NCBI RefSeq assembly: GCF_040702505.1
Contig: NZ_JBFBLC010000002.1
Span: 848,836 to 912,835 of the forward strand
Direction: 5' to 3'
DNA: 64,000 nucleotides
Source: Terrabacter sp040702505
GTDB taxonomy: Bacteria; Actinomycetota; Actinomycetes; Actinomycetales; Dermatophilaceae
Made by a program: the position numbers and the translations under genes. Each line of letters begins with the position of its first letter. The first letter of the stretch is position 1. This document shows positions 37,829 through 48,242 of this stretch, one piece after another. Below the pieces are notes generated by a model. That model searched no databases. It had not been told where the DNA came from and saw nothing but the letters and a program-made list of their open reading frames with translations.

Positions 37829-38601
37829 GCGCGGCCAGGAGCCGCGTCGTCACGGGTCAGGGTCTGGCTGAGCTGCTGCGCGTCAGCGGTGCCCACCCCT
37901 TCATCCGGTGGGAGGTGACCGACGACCTTGCGCAGACGTGGTGGCGGGCTGCCGGCGCCGTGGCGTTCCAGCGCACGCGCAAGTCGGTGCGTCACACGGT
38001 CAACGTGCTAGGCGACGACGCCGGGGTGACCCAGCTGATCGAGCACCTGCCCGAGATCGTCGCCACGGTCGCACCGCAGCGGCGGGCCCTGTCCGTGAGC
38101 GTCCCGCAGCACCTCGAGCCGGCGCTGCGCGAGCGCTACCGCGTGCTCGACGGCGGCGACTGGGAGTGGTTCCACACCACGACGGCGCCGGACGAGCACC
38201 CGTCGTACGAGCGGGTGGTTCATCTCGACGACGTCGCGCGCGCCGCAGAGGTGCGATCCTTCCTGCACGCCCACTCCCCCACGGCCGACACCGAACCGGG
38301 GCAGGGTGAACGATGGTTCGCCGTCGAGGATCCCGACGGGTCCCTGGCTGCTGTGGCCGCGTGGGGCACCACCCGCGCAGGTGCGCCGCACCTCTCGTCG
38401 GTGGCCGTCGACACGAGGCTGCGCGGCCGAGGCCTCGGCCGCACCATCGTCGGTGCGGTGACGCGGCGGGCCGTGGCCGAGGCCGGCGTGTGCACGTTGG
38501 GGATGTACTCGCACAACGACGTGGCGCGGGGCCTCTACCTGTCCCTGGGCTACGACCGGGTCTGTGCCTGGTCGAGCCGTCCCGTCGTCCTCCGGCACTG
38601 A
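37825..38601 (+). CDS. GNAT-family N-acetyltransferase
   Basis: 258 residues, starting with a GTG that overlaps the MMPL stop (GTGA). The C-terminal half is a GNAT fold: ERWFAVEDPDGSLAAVAAWG, then motif A SSVAVDTRLRGRGLGRTIV near residue 200 with the acetyl-CoA loop R-G-R-G-L-G, and YSHNDVARGLYLSLGY. The first 130 residues are a separate region with no family I recognise. Coupling to the transporter suggests the two act on the same compound; that is inference. Confidence 0.87.
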   Translation: MSAARSRVVTGQGLAELLRVSGAHPFIRWEVTDDLAQTWWRAAGAVAFQRTRKSVRHTVNVLGDDAGVTQLIEHLPEIVATVAPQRRALSVSVPQHLEPALRERYRVLDGGDWEWFHTTTAPDEHPSYERVVHLDDVARAAEVRSFLHAHSPTADTEPGQGERWFAVEDPDGSLAAVAAWGTTRAGAPHLSSVAVDTRLRGRGLGRTIVGAVTRRAVAEAGVCTLGMYSHNDVARGLYLSLGYDRVCAWSSRPVVLRH

Positions 38602-38619
38602 GCTGGACCGGACCCGGAG

Positions 38620-38644
38620 CCGAGGAGCCCCTGCGGGGCCTCGG
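38620..38644 (+). terminator. Hairpin after the acetyltransferase gene
   Basis: CCGAGG-A-GCCCC pairs with GGGGC-CTCGG around a TGC loop (one bulged A), 18 bases past the stop. No T-tract. It separates the MMPL-GNAT unit from the permease gene. Confidence 0.6.
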
Positions 38645-38738
38645 CCGCCGCGACACCTCGTCGGCGAAATCGGCAGCTCGGGCAGGAGCTGAGGTGGATG
38701 CTGTTGTCACAGCGTGGACCCGCCCGAGGAGGAAGCCG

Positions 38739-40358
38739 ATGGCCGGCACAGCTCAGTCCCCAGCACCGTCGGCGTCGTCCGACCGCGACCGCCTCGCCGA
38801 CCTGGGCTACCGCCAGGAGCTGTCCCGAGTGCTCTCGCTGTTCGACAACTTCAGCGTGGCCTTCTCGTACCTGTCGCCGATGGTCGGGGTCTACTCGCTC
38901 TTCGTCCTCGGGGTGGGGGCCGGCGGACCGCGCTACCTCTGGCTGATGCCCGTCGTGGTAGCCGGGATGCTGCTCGTGGCCCTGGTCTTCGGCGAGCTCG
39001 GCAGCCACTACCCGCTCGCCGGGGCCCTGTACCAGTACGGCAAGTACTCCGTCGGTGCGGGCTACGGCTGGTGGGTCGGGTGGATCTACGGCATCGCCCT
39101 GCTCGTCACCGTCGCCAGCGTCGACACCGGTGTCGTGCCCTACGTCGCCGACCTACTGAACCAGCTCTTCGGGACCACGATCGACCCGGCGAGCCACTCG
39201 GTCATCCTGCTGGTGACCGTGCTGCTGATCCTGCTGCAGACCGTCCTCAACGCCGTCGGCGCAAAGGTGCTCGGCCGGATCGCACGGCTGGGCGTCTACG
39301 TCGAGACCGTCGGTACGTTCGGTGTCGCGATCGCACTGGGCATCGCGGGTTTCCACCACGGTTTCGGTTTCCTCTTCTCCACCAACGGCGCCGAGACCGC
39401 TTCGACCAACAGCCTCCAGGTCGACTTCGGTGGCAACTGGTGGACCGGTGCTGCCCTCGTGGCGGTGCTCGCCCACGTCTACATCTTCTACGGCTTCGAG
39501 GCGGCCGGGGACGTCGCCGAGGAGACGGTGAACGCCAGTCGTCAGGTCCCGCGGGCGATGCGGTCCGCCCTCGTCTACGGTGGCATCGCCTCGTTCGTCC
39601 TCGTCGCCGGCCTCATCCTGGCGACCCCCTCCGACGCCAAGGGCTACGCGAACGCCACCTCGTTCACCGGCGGTGTGCCGGCGATCCTGGCGGAGCTGCC
39701 GCAGTGGCTCCAGGACGTCTTCCTGGTGCTCGTCATCCTCGCGTTCTTCTCCTGCGGCACAGCAGTGCAGGGCGCCGGCGCCCGGCTGGCCTACTCGTAC
39801 GCCCGTGACGGCGCGGTGCCGGCCAGCAGGTGGGTCAGCCGGATCTCGACCCGGTTCCACACCCCCACCAACGCCCTGCTCGTCGGCGCCGTCGTGCCGG
39901 TGCTCTTCGCCCTGCTCGTCAACGTCAACCCGTCGAAGGACCTGCAGATCCTGTGGTTCACCTTCCCGGCCGGCATCAACGCGCTGACGGCCCTGGTGTC
40001 GTTCGGGGTCTCGGGCATCTACCTGTCCTTCCTCCTCACGGTGATCGGCTCGATGGTCGCCCGAGCCCGGGGCTGGGTACCGGAGGGCGCCTTCCGGCTC
40101 GGGCGGTGGGCGTGGCCGGTCAGCGTCGTCGCAGCCGCCTACCTCGCGCTCATGCTGGTCAACATCGTGGCCCCGACCGGTCTGACCAGTCCTCGCGGGG
40201 CGTTGTTCAACCTCGACTGGATCACCCTCGTCGTCGTCCTCATCATTCTCGTCGTCGGCGCGATCTACTTCGTCGTCGCGCGTCCGCACCGACGACTCGA
40301 GAGCCACCTCGCCGACCGACTCGAGCCGACGGGGGCGCAACGCCACGAGGTGGAGTGA
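38739..40358 (+). CDS. APC-superfamily amino acid/polyamine permease
   Basis: 539-residue permease of about 12 membrane segments. The N-terminal region FDNFSVAFSYLSPMVGVYSLF is the conserved first helix of the amino acid/choline-type APC branch, followed by FGELGSHYPLAGALYQYGKYSVG (TM2-3). VYIFYGFEAAGDVAEETVNASRQVPRA marks TM6 and its loop, with the E-A-A-G-D segment expected at the substrate site. The ATG at 38739 has GAGGAGG. The closest type appears to be the GABA/choline-like group; the substrate is not determinable. It ends against a shared terminator with the convergent PNGase-like gene. Confidence 0.88.
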   Translation: MAGTAQSPAPSASSDRDRLADLGYRQELSRVLSLFDNFSVAFSYLSPMVGVYSLFVLGVGAGGPRYLWLMPVVVAGMLLVALVFGELGSHYPLAGALYQYGKYSVGAGYGWWVGWIYGIALLVTVASVDTGVVPYVADLLNQLFGTTIDPASHSVILLVTVLLILLQTVLNAVGAKVLGRIARLGVYVETVGTFGVAIALGIAGFHHGFGFLFSTNGAETASTNSLQVDFGGNWWTGAALVAVLAHVYIFYGFEAAGDVAEETVNASRQVPRAMRSALVYGGIASFVLVAGLILATPSDAKGYANATSFTGGVPAILAELPQWLQDVFLVLVILAFFSCGTAVQGAGARLAYSYARDGAVPASRWVSRISTRFHTPTNALLVGAVVPVLFALLVNVNPSKDLQILWFTFPAGINALTALVSFGVSGIYLSFLLTVIGSMVARARGWVPEGAFRLGRWAWPVSVVAAAYLALMLVNIVAPTGLTSPRGALFNLDWITLVVVLIILVVGAIYFVVARPHRRLESHLADRLEPTGAQRHEVE

Positions 40359-40374
40359 TTCCCCGCGAAAGACC

Positions 40375-40415
40375 CGTGGAGGGTCGCCGCGCCAGAACAG
40401 CAGCAACCCTCCACG
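40375..40415. terminator. Bidirectional terminator between permease and PNGase A-like genes
   Basis: CGTGGAGGGT (40375-40384) and ACCCTCCACG (40406-40415) are perfect complements around a 21-base loop between two convergent stops. Confidence 0.7.
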
Positions 40416-40430
40416 TCCTCGCCCCCGGGC

Positions 40431-42167
40431 TCAGCTGACCGCGTCGAGCACGAACACCCCGTTGACCGACCGCAGGCGGTGGTCGTAGGTGGTGGTCGTG
40501 CGACCGAGCTGCGTCTCGGTCACCGTCGCTCGGGCACTCGTGTCGGCGGTCGCATGGCGCTCGTCGCGGGGCACGCCGTAGACCCAGCTCGCGCGCCCGT
40601 CGTAGGAGGAGCTCTCCGAGCGGCTGGAGATCCGTGCCCCACCGCGCGTCACGGAGGTGTCCTGACGCCAGTCGATGGCGATGTCACCGGTGACGTCGTA
40701 CGCGCCCTCGGTGCCCGGCTTCGGGTGGAACCCGAGCAGCCCGTCCTTGCCCCAGCGGTGCTCGGTGCGCTCGACGGTCGGGGTGCCGCGGCCGTGGGAC
40801 GTGGCGACCGACTGGGTGTCGGTCCAGGAGGCCGTGAGCCGGTCGTCGGCCTCGTCGTCCGTCCACGTGTGCCGTGAGGTGTTCGCGAGCTCGCGCGTCA
40901 CCGTGGTCGTGACCGGGCCGCGCGAGGTGAGGAGGGTGCCGGTGACGCGGAAGCGGCGGGTGGCGTCGAGGTCGACCCGGCCGGCGTGGTCGCCGGTGCC
41001 GGACACCCTGCTGCTCACCACGGGCTCACCACCCGACGGAGCGCCGGTCGTGCCGGTCACCACGCTCCGGCCCGCGTCACGCCACACCCGGAAGCGGGGC
41101 GACAGCGTCCAACCACCCTGTCCGGCAGGCAGCCCCACCACCGAGAGGCGCACCTCGTGGGGACGCCCGTCGTCGAGCCGCCCGAGAAACGGTGTCAGGT
41201 CGTAGCCGAGCGGCGGGATGTCGAACGCCTTGGGCGAGGGGATCGTGTACCAGAGGAACGGGTTGCTCCAGCCGCCGGTGTAGATGACCGGGTAGGGCGC
41301 TGCGACGCCGGCCAGCTGCCCGTCGATACGCACGTCCACCTCGCGGTAGGGCAGCCCGTCCTCGCAGGAGTAGCCGGTGGAGGCGGGTGCACTGGTGTCC
41401 CAGAACTCCTCGCAGCCGCCGCCCGAGCCGGTGGCGAAGACGTCGGCGAGCAGCCGCGTCGAGTTGCGCGGCACGCTCAGCGAGCCGACGAGGTCGCTGC
41501 CGTCCCGGGCGGCACCGGCGAGCGGCAGCACCTGGTCCGAGGTCGCGGCGGCAGGGGCGCCGTGGCCCGTCGTGTAGAAGTCGAGGTCGACCGTCACGTG
41601 GATGACGCCGGTGTAGGTGTCGTTGACGACGTTGCCGATGGACATCTGCACCTGCTGCGGGTCGCGAAGCAGCGCCGCGAGGTCGGTGACGTCCTTCTGC
41701 ACGTTCCAGTGGATGCCCTCGACGCTGGGCTCGGGAGTGGACAGCGTCAGCATGCGCACCCCTCCCACGTCCAGGTAGCCGAGCCGGTCGTACTGCCGCC
41801 CGGCGACGGAGCCGGTGAGACGCATGACGACCTTCGACCACCGGCCCGCGCACGCAGGCGGCGGCGTGAAGGAGCTCCGGTGCACGTCGAAGTCGGCGAA
41901 GGAGTCGTCGACGATCCGGACCGTGCAGTGGCGCGTACTCGGAACGGTGACGGGCGGCTCCGGGGTGCGGGGGTCGTCCCAGCCGGTGCCGAACTCCGCC
42001 GGCGGGCCGGCCACGGTGGACGCGGCTGGGGAGGTGGAGGCGACTGTGGTGGAGCTTGCCCCGGCCGAGGTCGCGTGGGGAAGGGCCGAGGCAGCGGTGG
42101 CGCCCGTCAGGGCCAGGGCCGCGCCGAGGAGCGCGGCGCTGACGGGGCGCAGGGCAGGTGTGCGCAT
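40431..42167 (-). CDS. Secreted PNGase A-like peptide-N-glycanase family protein
   Basis: 578 residues with a Sec signal peptide (RTPALRPVSAALLGAALALTG, cleavage near ASA-LP) and a Thr/Ser/Ala-rich linker. The core matches the plant/fungal peptide N-glycosidase A family: TWDDP-like DDPRTPEPP, KVVMRLTGSVAGRQYDRLGYLDVGGVRMLTLSTPEP shape near residues 110-150, IGNVVNDTYTGVIHVTVDLDFY, and the WSNPFLWYTIPSP region. That family removes N-glycans from glycopeptides; a bacterial member may act on host or environmental glycoproteins. It has two Cys-bearing loops (GGGCEEFWD, YSCEDG). A monocistronic gene with its own terminator side. Confidence 0.82.
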   Translation of the reverse strand: MRTPALRPVSAALLGAALALTGATAASALPHATSAGASSTTVASTSPAASTVAGPPAEFGTGWDDPRTPEPPVTVPSTRHCTVRIVDDSFADFDVHRSSFTPPPACAGRWSKVVMRLTGSVAGRQYDRLGYLDVGGVRMLTLSTPEPSVEGIHWNVQKDVTDLAALLRDPQQVQMSIGNVVNDTYTGVIHVTVDLDFYTTGHGAPAAATSDQVLPLAGAARDGSDLVGSLSVPRNSTRLLADVFATGSGGGCEEFWDTSAPASTGYSCEDGLPYREVDVRIDGQLAGVAAPYPVIYTGGWSNPFLWYTIPSPKAFDIPPLGYDLTPFLGRLDDGRPHEVRLSVVGLPAGQGGWTLSPRFRVWRDAGRSVVTGTTGAPSGGEPVVSSRVSGTGDHAGRVDLDATRRFRVTGTLLTSRGPVTTTVTRELANTSRHTWTDDEADDRLTASWTDTQSVATSHGRGTPTVERTEHRWGKDGLLGFHPKPGTEGAYDVTGDIAIDWRQDTSVTRGGARISSRSESSSYDGRASWVYGVPRDERHATADTSARATVTETQLGRTTTTYDHRLRSVNGVFVLDAVS

Positions 42168-42251
42168 GGCATCCGACGCTAGGACCCGGTAGGTCAAGGC
42201 AGGGCAAAGCACACTCCCGCTGACGGCATACGGCAGCCACCGGCATACGCG

Positions 42252-42289
42252 TGGAGGGCTGCCGCCACCGAGGTGACGACAGCCCTCCA
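42252..42289 (-). terminator. aspS terminator
   Basis: TGGAGGGCTG (42252-42261) and CAGCCCTCCA (42280-42289) form a perfect 10-bp stem with an 18-base loop just past the aspS stop. The two GTATGCCG words at 42225 and 42242 lie beside it. Confidence 0.7.
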
Positions 42290-42304
42290 TGGGTCTGCGG
42301 GAGC

Positions 42305-44134
<1,830 letters not shown>

Positions 44135-44270
44135 GGAGGGTCCTTCCGGGAGGTGGGGCGGGTGGCACGGACGGCACGGGTGGCCGTCCATCGGGCCGCG
44201 AGGGCCGAGCCGGGCGCCCGGCGGCGGGACGGCCGCGGGCACCGAGGACCAATCCTAGACCGCCTGCGCC

Positions 44271-44276
44271 TAGGCT
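44271..44276 (+). promoter_or_regulatory. -10 of a leaderless acyltransferase transcript
   Basis: TAGGCT ends seven bases before the GTG start at 44284 and no ribosome binding site is present, the arrangement of actinobacterial leaderless genes. Confidence 0.55.
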
Positions 44277-44283
44277 CTTCGCC

Positions 44284-45429
44284 GTGCAGCACTCCCGCAA
44301 CCGTGACCTCGACGGCGTCCGAGGACTCGCGGTCCTCCTCGTCGTGGCCGGACACGCGGGGCTGCCGGTGCGCTGGGGCGGCCTGTCCGGGGTGACGCTC
44401 TTCTTCGTGCTCTCGGGCTACCTCATCACGAGCCTGCTGGTCCGCGAGTGGGACCGCTGGGGCTCGATCAGCCTCTGGCGCTTCTGGGGCCGCCGTGCGC
44501 TGCGCCTGCTCCCCGCGCTCGTGCTGCTGCTTGCGTTCGTCCCGGTGCTGCTGTGGGCCACGGGCGACAGCCGCCTCGCCGACTACCCGACGGCGGCCCT
44601 CGCATCGTTGTTCTACGTCGGCAACTGGGTGCGCATCGCCGGCACCGACCTCGGCCTGCTCAACCACCTGTGGTCGCTCTCGGTCGAGGAGCAGTTCTAC
44701 GTCGTGTGGCCGGCCGTCTTTCTCGTCCTCATGACGTGGCTGCGCCGCCACGCCCTCTCGGTCGTGCTGGCGCTGGCAGCGGTCGCCACCGTCTACTCGG
44801 TGTGGACGCAGGGTTCGGCGGTCCGGCTCGACATCTCGACGGAGACGAACGCGTTCGCCCTCCTGCTCGGGGTGTCGCTGGCCTTCGCCCTGGCGGGGGT
44901 GCGCAGCCGCGGGTGGGAGCTGCCGGCCGCGAGCCCGCTCGTGCCGTTCCTCGTCATGGTGGCCGTCTCCGCCTTCCCCGGCCGCGCGCTGGAGGTCGAC
45001 CACCCGCTCTTCCGGGGGCTCGGGGCCGTCTACGCGCTGGTCGGGGTGTGGCTGGTGTATGCCGCCGTGTCGGGTCACTCGCGCGTCGTCGGTTCCAGGG
45101 TCATGGTCTTCTTCGGGACGATCAGCTACGCGCTCTACCTGTGGCACCAGGCGCTGATCAACAGCTCCCTGCTCGGGGGCCACTCGACGCCCCGCAACCT
45201 GGCCCTGGTCGCCGTCGCCGTGCTCGTGTCGTGGTTGTCGTGGGTGCTCGTCGAGCGACCGGTCGGACGACTGCGCGGCCGCCTCCGGCTGGACCAGCCC
45301 TCGCGCCGCCAGCAGGCCTTTGCGGACACCCGTGCGGAGACCAGTGCGGACACCCGTGCGGACTCCCAGCCGTCCCGGCCGGCCGACGGTGCGGCCGTGC
45401 CGAGCACCGGTCCGTCGCTGCGTCAGTGA
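44284..45429 (+). CDS. Acyltransferase-3 family membrane protein
   Basis: 381-residue polytopic protein with about ten helices, of the family that O-acylates surface sugars or antibiotics (OafA/YrhL-like). The N-terminal NRDLDGVRGLAVLLVVAGHAG gives the conserved R-x-x-D-x-x-R-x-x-A-x-x-x-V-x-x-x-H signature. FFVLSGYLIT and LWSLSVEEQFYVVWP follow, and the final helix pair has ISYALYLWHQALIN. The hydrophilic C-terminus has a small repeat (ADTRAETSADTRADSQ). The acceptor is unknown. Probably leaderless GTG start. Confidence 0.9.
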   Translation: MQHSRNRDLDGVRGLAVLLVVAGHAGLPVRWGGLSGVTLFFVLSGYLITSLLVREWDRWGSISLWRFWGRRALRLLPALVLLLAFVPVLLWATGDSRLADYPTAALASLFYVGNWVRIAGTDLGLLNHLWSLSVEEQFYVVWPAVFLVLMTWLRRHALSVVLALAAVATVYSVWTQGSAVRLDISTETNAFALLLGVSLAFALAGVRSRGWELPAASPLVPFLVMVAVSAFPGRALEVDHPLFRGLGAVYALVGVWLVYAAVSGHSRVVGSRVMVFFGTISYALYLWHQALINSSLLGGHSTPRNLALVAVAVLVSWLSWVLVERPVGRLRGRLRLDQPSRRQQAFADTRAETSADTRADSQPSRPADGAAVPSTGPSLRQ

Positions 45430-45577
45430 GTCGAGTAGCGGGTCAGTGACGCAGCCGGGGCGAGACGACGCCGCCGCTCGGCGTCGACGCGCTGCCGCCC
45501 CTCATGGCCGAGCGCCTGGAGAAGGAGGGCATGGAGAAGCAGGGCATCGCCCTCCACTTTCAACGTATAACGCACCC

Positions 45578-45598
45578 GGGGTCTTGCGGCAAGACCCC
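45578..45598. promoter_or_regulatory. Rifamycin-associated element (RAE) upstream of helR
   Basis: A perfect inverted repeat: GGGGTCTTGC (45578-45587), a central G, and GCAAGACCCC (45589-45598). The CTTGC-G-GCAAG core and GC-flanked arms match, from memory, the 19-bp RAE that marks rifamycin-inducible genes in actinobacteria. It lies 65 bases before the helR GTG. TATAAC (45566-45571) directly upstream could be a -10, which would place the element at the start of the transcript. Confidence 0.85.
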
Positions 45599-45662
45599 CC
45601 TCCTCGTCGAGAATTCCCGACTCCGGCCGACCCACCCGGTCGCTCGACCCCAGGGAGCTTGC

Positions 45663-47810
45663 GTGAAACCGCTGACCACCGATGCCTTCGACCTGCCGTC
45701 CGCCCTGGCCCACAAGGCCGTTCCTGCCCTCGTCGCCGCCGACGAGGAGCACTTCACCGCCATCGCGCTCAGCCTCGCACACACCGTCGCCGAGCTGGAC
45801 GGTCGGCTCGACGCGGTGCGTCGTGCCCCTGCCGGTCACGGCCAGACGGCGCTCGAGCGCGACCAGGACGTTCACCGCCTGACCGCCCGGCTGCGCACCC
45901 TGCGCCGGTACGGGCTGGACCTCGCCCTCGGCCGCATGGTCAGGCACGACGGCGAGCGCGTCTACGTCGGGCGTTTGGGCCTGACCGCCGAGGACGGCCG
46001 CCGGCTCCTGGTCGACTGGCGCTCCCCCGTCGCCGAACCGTTCTTCGCCGCCACCCGCGCCGAACCCCTGGGGCTGGTGAGCCGGCGCCGCTACCGCTGG
46101 ACCCGAGGCCGGGTCACCGACTTCTGGGACGAGGTGTTCACACCGGAGGCTCCCACGGACACCGCCGCTCTCGACGACGAGTCTGCGTTCCTCGCGAGCC
46201 TCGGCGCCGAGCGCTCGGACCGCATGCGCGACGTCCTCGCCACCATCGCCGCCGACCAGGACGCGATCATCCGGGCGGGCTCGCGCGGGGCGCTCGTCGT
46301 CGACGGTGGCCCCGGCACCGGGAAGACGGTCGTGGCACTGCACCGGACGGCATACCTGCTCTACTCCGACCCGAGGCTCGGACACCGCCGCGGAGGGGTG
46401 CTCTTCGTCGGTCCGCACGAGCCGTACCTCGCCTACGTCTCGGACGTGCTGCCGAGCCTCGGCGAGGAGAGCGTGCGCACGTGCACCCTGCGGGACCTGC
46501 TGCCCGAGGGCGCCGGCGCCGGCGAGGAGGCGGACCCCGTGGTCGCCCGTCTCAAGTCCTCCCTGCCCCTCGTCGACGCCATCGGGCCGGCGGTGGCGCT
46601 CTACGAGGAACCGCCGACGAACGCCCTCGAGGTCACGACGCCGTGGGAGGAGCTGCGCGTCGAGGCCGAGGACTGGGCAGCGGCCTTCTCGGCGCCACTG
46701 CCCGGGACCCCGCACAACGAGGCACGTGACGTCGTCCGGGAGGAGCTGATCGCCATCCTGGTCCACCGTCACAGCCACGAGGAGGCGACGCCGGAGCAGG
46801 TCAGGGCCGCCCTCGAGCGCGACCCCGACCTGCGGGCGGCCGTCAACCGGGCGTGGCCGCTGCTCGAGGCCACCGATCTCATCGGCGACCTGTGGTCCGT
46901 GCCTGCCTACCTGCGCCGGTGCGCGCCGTCACTCTCGCCGGAGCAGGTGCGTCTGCTGCGGCGACCGGAGGGATCACCCTGGACGGTGAGCGACCTGCCG
47001 CTCATCGACGCGGCGCGGCACCGCCTCGGAGATCCGGAGGCATCGGCTCGCCGCCGCCGGCGTGAGGCCGCCCGAGCGGCGGAACGGGTCGAGCGCGCCA
47101 AGGTGGTCGAGCACCTCGTCGAGCACGACGACTCGGAGATGCGCCTGATGTCGATGCTGCGCGGAGCCGACCTGCAGGGCGCTCTCGACGACACCGACGA
47201 GCCGGCTCGAACGGGCGCCGACGAGCTGGCCGGACCGTTCGCCCACATCGTCGTCGACGAGGCACAGGAGCTGACCGACGCCGAGTGGCGGATGCTCCTG
47301 CGGCGCTGCCCGTCGCGCAGCCTGACCGTCGTCGGGGACCGGGCCCAGGCCCGACGGGGCTTCCCGGAGCCCTGGGAGGACCGGCTCGAACGGGTGGGCC
47401 TCGAGCGCCTCACCGTGGCCTCGCTCAGCGTCAACTACCGCACACCGGAGGAGGTGATGGCGCAGGCGGAGCCCGTCATCCGGTCCGCGCTGCCCGACGC
47501 GAACGTCCCGGTCTCGGTGCGCGCCAGCGGGATTCCGGTCCGCACCGGCACGCCGGACCAGCTGGACCGGGTGGTCGACGCGTGGCTCGCCCAGCACGCC
47601 GAGGGAGTCGCCTGCGTCGTCGGCTGCCCCTCCTTCGCACCGCGCCCGAGGGTGCGCTCCCTTCCGCCGTCGTTGACGAAGGGCCTCGAGTTCGACCTCG
47701 TGGTCCTCGTCGACCCGGACCGCTTCGGTTCCGGCATCGAGGGCGCGGTCGACCGGTACGTCGCGATGACCCGGGCCACGAGCGAGCTCGTCGTGCTCAC
47801 GCCTGCCTGA
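45663..47810 (+). CDS. helR: HelR, HelD-class protein protecting RNA polymerase from rifamycins
   Basis: 715-residue UvrD-like ATPase of the HelD family. Known HelR proteins displace rifamycin-bound RNA polymerase and confer tolerance. The GTG at 45663 is favoured by the CAGGGAG site and by the family N-terminus (coiled coil entering the secondary channel, residues 15-75). Walker A VDGGPGTGKTVVALHR near 220, Walker B IVVDEAQELTDAEW near 530, GDRAQARRGF, KGLEFDLVVLVDP and RYVAMTRATSELV follow. The RAE 65 bases upstream is the reason for calling this helR rather than a plain helD. No rox, arr or rph gene is adjacent. Confidence 0.9.
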   Translation: MKPLTTDAFDLPSALAHKAVPALVAADEEHFTAIALSLAHTVAELDGRLDAVRRAPAGHGQTALERDQDVHRLTARLRTLRRYGLDLALGRMVRHDGERVYVGRLGLTAEDGRRLLVDWRSPVAEPFFAATRAEPLGLVSRRRYRWTRGRVTDFWDEVFTPEAPTDTAALDDESAFLASLGAERSDRMRDVLATIAADQDAIIRAGSRGALVVDGGPGTGKTVVALHRTAYLLYSDPRLGHRRGGVLFVGPHEPYLAYVSDVLPSLGEESVRTCTLRDLLPEGAGAGEEADPVVARLKSSLPLVDAIGPAVALYEEPPTNALEVTTPWEELRVEAEDWAAAFSAPLPGTPHNEARDVVREELIAILVHRHSHEEATPEQVRAALERDPDLRAAVNRAWPLLEATDLIGDLWSVPAYLRRCAPSLSPEQVRLLRRPEGSPWTVSDLPLIDAARHRLGDPEASARRRRREAARAAERVERAKVVEHLVEHDDSEMRLMSMLRGADLQGALDDTDEPARTGADELAGPFAHIVVDEAQELTDAEWRMLLRRCPSRSLTVVGDRAQARRGFPEPWEDRLERVGLERLTVASLSVNYRTPEEVMAQAEPVIRSALPDANVPVSVRASGIPVRTGTPDQLDRVVDAWLAQHAEGVACVVGCPSFAPRPRVRSLPPSLTKGLEFDLVVLVDPDRFGSGIEGAVDRYVAMTRATSELVVLTPA

Positions 47811-47828
47811 CGCGTGGGCGGGAGCGGC

Positions 47829-48242
47829 TCAGCGGTGCTCGCCGTCGACGTAGAGCCAGCGCCCGGCCCGCCGCCCGAAGCTGCTGACCTCGTGGAGGCG
47901 GCCCCGCTGGCCGGCCGGCTCGAGCCAGCTCGCCACGAACTCGACGACGCCCTCGTCGTCGTCCGGCCCGCCCCGCTCGGTGCGCACCACCTCCAGCCCC
48001 GTCCAGCGGGTCCCGGGCTGGAGGTCCACCGTGTCGGGCCGGGTCCGCGGGTGCCACGTGCGCAGCAGGTATGCCGCGTCCCCCACCGCGAACGCCGTGT
48101 ACCGCGAGCGCATCAACGCCTCGGCCGTCGCCGCCGCGCGCTCTCCGGCGAGCAGCGGACCGCAGCACGCGGCATACGCCGTCCGTGAGCCACAGGGGCA
48201 CGCCGCGGGCACCGGAGCCGCGCCGAACGCCTCGCCGGTCAC
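47829..48242 (-). CDS. YchJ-family SEC-C/NTF2-like protein
   Basis: 137 residues: N-terminal zinc-binding knuckle CPCGSRTAYAACCGPLL near residue 15 (Cys cluster of the UPF0225/YchJ type), then MRSRYTAFAVGDAAYLLRTWHP and a C-terminal NTF2-like fold containing EGVVEFVASW and HEVSSFGRRAGRWLYVDG. Function of the family is not established. The GTG at 48242 overlaps the NUDIX gene stop (GTGA). It converges on helR with only 18 bases between stops. Confidence 0.88.
   Translation of the reverse strand: MTGEAFGAAPVPAACPCGSRTAYAACCGPLLAGERAAATAEALMRSRYTAFAVGDAAYLLRTWHPRTRPDTVDLQPGTRWTGLEVVRTERGGPDDDEGVVEFVASWLEPAGQRGRLHEVSSFGRRAGRWLYVDGEHR

Noticed and set aside
38602..38738. Riboswitch in front of the APC permease
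   Set aside because: Only a terminator-like hairpin for the upstream gene and an ordinary GAGGAGG site are seen; no known aptamer core.
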